36,068 nt of DNA. Source: Gonapodya prolifera JEL478. Lineage: Eukaryota; Monoblepharomycota; Monoblepharidomycetes; Monoblepharidales; Gonapodyaceae. Position numbers and translations under genes: made by a program. Below the pieces are notes generated by a model. That model saw nothing but the letters and a program-made list of their open reading frames with translations, was not told the origin of the DNA and did no database searches. The stretch lies in contig KQ965756.1 of the NCBI GenBank assembly GCA_001574975.1, positions 308,468 to 344,535 of the forward strand, read 5' to 3'. Every line of letters begins with the position of its first letter. The stretch's first letter is position 1. Below are positions 31,001 through 36,068 of this stretch, in pieces.

Positions 31001-33137
31001 CATTACCATGCACTACCTCGATTTCATGTGGGCCAACCAAGTCTTTGGTACGACCTTACTCGACCAGGCACTCAACAACCTCGCTGGAGCTACCGGACAC
31101 GTTATCTTGTTGTTGATGGGCATCATGTATGGTGAGTTGACTGAGTCGCAGGGAGACAAAACTCCATAGTTGCGAAGCCTAAAAATTCGTTCAATCCAGT
31201 TACGGCTCTCATTTCTCGTCGGTACTTCACGATCGCGAAGAAGCGGTACGACGTGAGTTCTTTTCGCGAACGCACTCATCGAGCCCTCCATATTCACAGT
31301 CGTTACCTGTTTCCAAGGGATACGCCATCTTCCTCTGGTTCCACAAACTCTGGATCCCGTGCATTCTTCTTCTCATCATCCACGGCCCGCCATTCTGGAT
31401 TTTCGTCCTCGTACGTATTCATTTTTGCACCGCGGACGACTCTTTCCATTGACAACATCCACAAACCGTACAGTGGCCGCTTGCCTTCCTTCTCCTTGAA
31501 AAGCTCATCCAGAGCCGCCGCGCTGAGCTCGACGTGTCTTTGGTGGACGCCAAGATGGTGAACAAGGAAGTGCTCAAGCTGACAATGGCGGTGAAGTCCA
31601 ACAAGAAGTTCTCGTGAGTCTCGCTTCTCAAAGATGAGGAAGAGTCGGAGAACAAAATATCACATTCGGCTTCCACCCATATTAGATACAAAGCTGGCCA
31701 GTACCTGTATCTCTGCTGCCCTGACGTTACGACGACGGAGTGAGTAAGTTGTGGTTCACCATGGTGGAATTCGGTCCTCACACAAATGCTTCGCAGGTGG
31801 CATCCGTTCACAATCACATCGGCGCCAGAGGAACCTCACTTGACTCTCCACATTCGTTGTCGCCCAGAGTTTGTAAGTTCCTCACTACGCTTGCCGGAAG
31901 GCACTGCCCACAGCCAACTCAGGATAATGAACACTTCCACACCCCACTTCCCCATCCAACCCCCAACTCCCACCTTCACCCTCGCAGAACTGGACACCCA
32001 AACTCCGCGACCACGTCATCGCCGCCATCGCCAAAATGAAGGCCGCCGGGACCACCCCCGCGCAGCCCGATCTCGTCCGCTCCGCCGCACTCCCCTCGTC
32101 GCCCGGACTCGCCGAAGTCGACGCTTCCTCGAGGGCCGGCATGGTCGACGAGGAGGAGAAGGGCCAGGCCAGGCTTTCGGTGAAAACTGGACCCCCGACC
32201 CCGCCCGAGGATCGCATGCCGACACTCAAGATCGACGGACCCTACGGAAGTGCGTCGGAGGAAGTATTTGATTACAATACGGTGGTGCTTGTCGGTGCTG
32301 GTGCGTTGGCGCAGGCCACGGTCTCCTCTCCCCCACCTTACATCGAGTAACAAACTACCCCACCCGCGCAGGTATCGGAGTGACCCCCTTCGCGAGCGTG
32401 ATCAAGTCCATCAACCTGCGCACGACGGCTTCGGCCATGACGGCCCGCGCAGGTGCCGAGCAGCCCAGGCTTCTCAAGGTGTACTTCTACTGGATTTGCA
32501 GGGACACGCAGGAGTTTGAGAGTTTCAAGGATTTGATGGTGTGTTGTGCTGGTGGGAGGAGGGGTGTGGGGTGTGGACGGGGTGTGGCGATGTCTAACCC
32601 CGCCGCACGTGTGGAATTAGATCGAAGTGGCATCAGACGACAACCTCTCCCGCGAAGTCGAGCTTAACACATACACCACGGGAGAACTTGACCTCAAGCG
32701 CGTGAACCTTGAAAAATGGAACCAGGTGCGTCTTGCGTCTTGTGCCCCTGTCCACGTTCGTTGAACCTCCACTAACCAACGCGTTCTGGTTGCTCGCAAA
32801 ACCTCGACCCCCACCCCCACCCCACAGTTTTCGGGCCGCCCCAACTGGAACCGCATCCTCAAGGAAAAGGCCACGGTGCACAAGGGCGAAGAAATCGGGG
32901 TGTTTTTGTGCGGGCCTGCTGCGATGGTACGTTTTTCTTTCCTTCCTCTTTTCTTTTCGGCGCTCCGAGGTCCGAGCCACCTAACTGACGCACGGCCGTG
33001 CACCTTCCACCCACCCCCACGAACAACGACCATAGGCCAAGGAAATCTCCTCCGCGTGCGTGCGCCACTCCAAGGTGGGCCGCAAGGCCGGCGGGGACGC
33101 GCCGACGGTGTTTAGGTTCCACAAGGAGAACTTCTGA
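28080..33137 (+). CDS. DD3-3-type ectodomain fused to a full NADPH oxidase
   Basis: Twenty exons, 1201 aa: 28080-28179, 28278-28376, 28469-28641, 28709-28888, 28962-29290, 29362-29745, 29807-30040, 30109-30393, 30463-30895, 30963-31131, 31200-31252, 31300-31410, 31474-31613, 31686-31739, 31797-31872, 31988-32300, 32372-32538, 32621-32725, 32828-32926, 33036-33137. All phases close. Signal peptide 1-25. Residues 26-570 resemble Dictyostelium DD3-3 (DVYMHNPRGSNNKLNEQSN, ANRLFDSQNNGNGGYQVG, WTNQHGCG). A membrane helix at about 574-600 spans exons 8 and 9. The oxidase follows: heme histidines H738/H752 (14 apart) and H828/H841 (13 apart), FAD motif WHPFTITSAP (916-925), NADPH motifs VLVGAGIGVTPF (about 1040), FYWICRD (1083-1089) and CGP (1163-1165), and the NOX-type end FRFHKENF. 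There are no EF-hands. It would move electrons from cytosolic NADPH to oxygen or another acceptor outside; the ectodomain's role is unknown. Confidence 0.93.
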
Positions 33138-33619
33138 GCGATGAGCGAGCACGCTATGGGGGGGCGAGGGAAGGGCAAGCGAGGGGTATGGTGGGGCGTG
33201 TGGTGGGATGCTATACTTTGCGAGATGTCTCTTTTAATTTATATTCGCTTTATTGTATTTATGTGCTCTAATTGGTTTTTAAGGTGTAATATTATCTTTG
33301 TGTTGTAATCCTTTGATGTCCGATCGACGAACCGGTGAAGGCGAGGATCGAGTCTCACAACGGATGAAAACCAAACGTCTATTGTCTATGTCTATCGTCT
33401 ATGTTCTAGGAAGAGGCACTAATACACTGCAAACAAGAAACGTCACTTGGCATGAAAATTGAAAAGCAGGGGGGGAGGTGTCCAAACGAGGCCCGAGGCC
33501 AGAGGGGTGATGATGGCAAAAGCAGATGAAAAAGAGTTAAGTGACCAGAGCTGTAAGGTGATGATTGTGAGGTGTGTCCTGCACACCAAGAGTTCCAGTT
33601 TCCACCCGTCGGAGGTGTG
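33138..33619. other. Convergent intergenic region
   Basis: It holds the facing 3' ends of the oxidase gene and the RING gene. AT-rich stretches at about 33230-33310 suit polyadenylation. TCTATTGTCTATGTCTATCGTCTATGTTCT at about 33379-33408 is a small imperfect TCTATG-type repeat. Confidence 0.4.
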
Positions 33620-34827
33620 TTAAATTTGGGCCTTTGTAGAGTCTTCCAGTGCACGTGCAGGGTGGAGTGCGTGCGCAGCTTCGTCGCCATCAGGAGCACG
33701 CGCAGAGACGGTAGGATGGAGGACGGGATCCTGTGGATCGGCTGGAGACACGTCCACCGTCCGGTCTGAAGACGCGCCTTCACCTTCCGCGCCATGTACA
33801 TGCTCATGGTCGTGCTCGTTCTTCTCTCCACCATCTCTCCCATTCTCCTCTTGCGCCTGTCCCTGTCCCGCCACTGCCACTGCCACACTGCTCTTGTTGG
33901 CAGCACACGCGCCCTTCTCCATCTCAGCTTCCACGTCGGCCCTGCACACGGGACACGTACCCCGCCACGCGACCAGCCATGCGTCCACGCACGCCGAGTG
34001 GAACACGTGGTGGCAGGGAAGATGGCGGAGGGTGGACGTGGTTGGTTCGAGGAGGGGGCACAGGCAGATCGGGCACGGTGGCGAGGTCCGAGAGCTGGAG
34101 CTGTCGCTGTTGCTGTTGCTGTCGGCGCCACTGTCGGCCTCGGCGTCCACGTCCACGACGCACGAATTAAATCCAAGGTCGGCCAAGTCGACTTCCCGCG
34201 CCGGTTGGGCTGCCAGGTGCTGCAGTTTCATGGGGTCCAGGGTCTTGCCGTGGTAGTACGGGTCCCGTGGGTCGTGCGGGTCCCGCGCGTGGATCCCCGG
34301 TACGCGGCCGGAGATGAGGGCGCGGTAGAGGTCGGGGTTTTGAAGGTGCAGGGGGCGGAGGTCGTTGCGGAGGCGCTGGGAGGGTGGTGTTTGGAGCACG
34401 GGGAGGGAAGTGCAGAGGAAGTTTTTAGATACAAGAGCGATTAGTGGGTGGGAGAGAAGTGCAAGACTCACGCGTTGAATGACGAATTTGTAGGTGAGGA
34501 GAGCCCCGAGGGAAAGGGAGACAAGGAGGACGATCGTGGCAGTGATTGTGATTGTGGAGGCGAGAAGGATTGAGTTTGCGGTGTCGGATGCGGAGTCTGT
34601 GACTGGGAGTGGTCGAGTGTGGAGACAACAGGGACGCGGCGCGAGTGAAGGTTGAGCAGATCTCGCGAGCAGGGAGGGAGAGAAAGCGAGGGTGACTCAC
34701 CATTGGCTGCGCTGGGTGGTGCGGGCAGAATCTGCGCAAGACAGCGCGGCGCTGGAGTGAGGAGCAGCAGCGCGAGGCAGCGAGGCGACAGAGGGAGAGG
34801 CGATCGGCGGGGTGTGCGCACTCCCAT
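33620..34827 (-). CDS. Membrane-anchored RING-H2 E3 ubiquitin ligase
   Basis: Model on the minus strand: 34827-34701, 34602-34472, 34375-33620 (337 aa). The N-terminus is a signal peptide (RCLALLLLTPAPRCLAQILP). A short lumenal part contains an NVT sequon made by the first splice. The membrane helix follows (TITATIVLLVSLSLGALLTY) and ends with basic residues. The cytosolic part has LRPLHLQNPDLYRALISGRV, then the RING-H2 finger at about residues 187-230: CPIC, 16 residues, CHHVFHSACVDAWL and CPVC, with the Cys3-His2-Cys3 pattern complete. The acidic, His-rich tail is disordered. Many fungi have such TM-RING ligases in the endomembrane system; the substrate cannot be told. Introns of 98 and 96 nt close in phase. 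The gene converges on the oxidase gene. Confidence 0.88.
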
Positions 34828-35562
34828 TCTTCCCTTTCGTGTCAGAGTCTCCGTTCAATGAAAAGCGCAATCGGCTTCGATTCTTTTTTCGTTATCGTCA
34901 GCGTATTTCCCCGAGCTCGTCTGCGTCCGCCGAATCATGTGACTTTTGCTTCCGGCGGCCCTGTGACGCATCCGTCCTTCCGGCCGCAGCCTATCGCCGG
35001 ATCGATGCGGAGATTCAAAGGGACAAGCAATCGATTGCAGAGACAACGTACGTAGTTAAATGCGGGCTGTGAAAAAGGCTGCATCAGAAGCTCGTCTCGC
35101 GTTGATGGTCGGCCCGATAGGTGCAGGCTTGAGATGTCAAAGATTGGCGATAACCCTCAAACGCCGCCCCTCCGCCTTGCTTGGCGCAATAAATGATCGC
35201 AAAGCCTTTTAGTAAAAAAGAATCAATCATCACCTCACCGTGGAATCGGCGATTTCAGACTCATGAGATCGTCCGATTCAAATGTTGAACCCTGGCAGTG
35301 GGGAGTGATCCTGAAGAGATTTCGCTCAATCAAATGTGGGGATTTCACTTGGTTATTCATGGAAGGACTTACTCGCGTGCCCTCGCTCCACAGGATGATG
35401 AGTATCGAGGTGCCGATTGCCAAATGTGACTCAGAGTGACCAGAGAATCGAAGTCTCTCACGAGTCTCTCACGCCTGGTTCCATTTGTCTTCTTCATCTT
35501 GGCAGGCATTGAAAAGGATAGCTACAATCAAAGTCGCTCAAATATGTTGTGCCCACACAGCG
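34828..35562. other. Intergenic region upstream of the RING gene
   Basis: The first 200 bases are the promoter side of the minus-strand RING gene. Small frames at 34858-35055 on both strands have no recognised motif. Nothing else is supported. Confidence 0.4.
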
Positions 35563-35936
35563 CTGTAAGGTGGAATTCCATTTACAAGCACCAGAGCTGA
35601 ACTGTGCTCATTCCTTCAGTAGAAGCAATGATCCAAAAAAAAAACTATAGTAGGACTCCACGACAACATATTCAGCCTCCTTCAGATGCAAGAATCATCT
35701 GCAAAGCTTCAAACATGTGTGAACACTGAAACTGAAAGTTGAGATTTCCATTAGCTGGTCTGACCTCAAAAACTGCTATGGGCACCATGAAATTGCAGTA
35801 AAGGTAGGGAATGACAACAATGGAGACCAATGATTGGAAGTAAATGTGAACTAGACTGAAGCAAAAACCTTCTGCCTTCTGTGTAAAGGTAGCAAAGGCA
35901 GATCCACACATTCTGATGTTGGATGATGCAACTTGG
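35563..35936. repeat. CpG-depleted stretch, probable decayed repeat
   Basis: Only one CG dinucleotide (about 35661) was found between 35563 and 35935, while TG and CA are abundant, as in the dead retroelement at the left edge. A minus frame 35950-35672 (92 codons, with QSLVSIVVIPYLYCNFMV) is not recognised. The pattern suggests an old cytosine-methylated repeat, type unknown. Confidence 0.45.
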
Positions 35937-36056
35937 CGACTGTGACACACCTAACGGATCAGATTAGACGTTTGTTGTATGGGCGTCTGACATGGCAGGG
36001 CGTTGGGTGATTCATTTGCATTGGATACGTCGGACTCAGTAGTGACTCAAGCGGAC

Positions 36057-36065
36057 TATAAATAT
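36057..36065 (+). promoter_or_regulatory. TATA-like element at the window end
   Basis: TATAAATAT follows a region of normal CpG content three bases from the window's end. It could be the core promoter of a gene or element starting outside the window, but this cannot be judged here. Confidence 0.25.
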
Positions 36066-36068
36066 ACT

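Noticed and set aside
28080-33137. Two separate genes (DD3-3-like and NOX) instead of a fusion
   Set aside because: No stop or new start lies between the halves: the frame crosses an intron with good GTGAGT and CCCAG signals in the middle of a membrane helix, and the NOX half has no upstream ATG with a proper start.
1-36068. CRISPR arrays, bacterial operons, rRNA or tRNA genes
   Set aside because: None was found; the spliced fungal gene structures exclude a prokaryotic reading of the window.

Overview
The window is nuclear DNA of a filamentous basidiomycete, most likely an agaricomycete. This is inferred from the gene style: every recognisable gene is cut by many short GT-AG introns (43 to 147 nt), intergenic spaces are short, and the gene families are fungal (CIA1, Fus1-like SH3 membrane protein, Nudix hydrolase, NADPH oxidase). 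Gene models were spliced by hand; their reading phases close exactly, but none is backed by transcripts.

Left part (1-12.4 kb). A decayed, CpG-depleted Ty3/gypsy chromovirus remnant (about 400-1500) sits beside a GAGTCC-type tandem repeat. It is followed by a Fus1-like SH3 membrane protein (2124-4027), an unrecognised helical protein (4478-5191) and the WD40 protein Cia1 of cytosolic Fe-S assembly (5325-6762). Next come two tandem paralogues of a secreted double-domain SnoaL/NTF2-like protein. Both begin with a 5-base coding exon (ATGCG). The first copy carries an in-frame TAA. A minus-strand conserved-looking hypothetical gene follows (10481-12433).

Middle (13.5-25.7 kb). A peroxisomal/CoA-type Nudix hydrolase; a coiled-coil protein resembling the centriolar/centrin-binding protein POC5; an ankyrin plus SH3-like protein with an N-myristoylation-type start; a minus-strand type II membrane protein with a Cys-rich ectodomain; 2.2 kb without a convincing gene; and a cyclin-Q(FAM58)-like cyclin with a roughly 140-residue Arg/Asp/Ser/Gly-rich insertion between its two cyclin folds.

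Right part (25.9-36 kb). A truncated, frameshifted old-yellow-enzyme pseudogene is followed by the most unusual gene of the window: a 20-exon, 1201-residue protein (28080-33137). It joins a secreted ectodomain of the Dictyostelium DD3-3 type to a complete NADPH oxidase (heme-ligating histidines, FAD and NADPH motifs all present). The exon junction between the two halves lies inside a single transmembrane helix. A minus-strand signal peptide-TM-RING-H2 ubiquitin ligase follows, then about 1.2 kb without genes that ends in another CpG-depleted stretch.

The genes do not form an obvious pathway or cluster. The window looks like ordinary euchromatin bordered by methylation-decayed repeats, with the DD3-3/NOX fusion as the standout.
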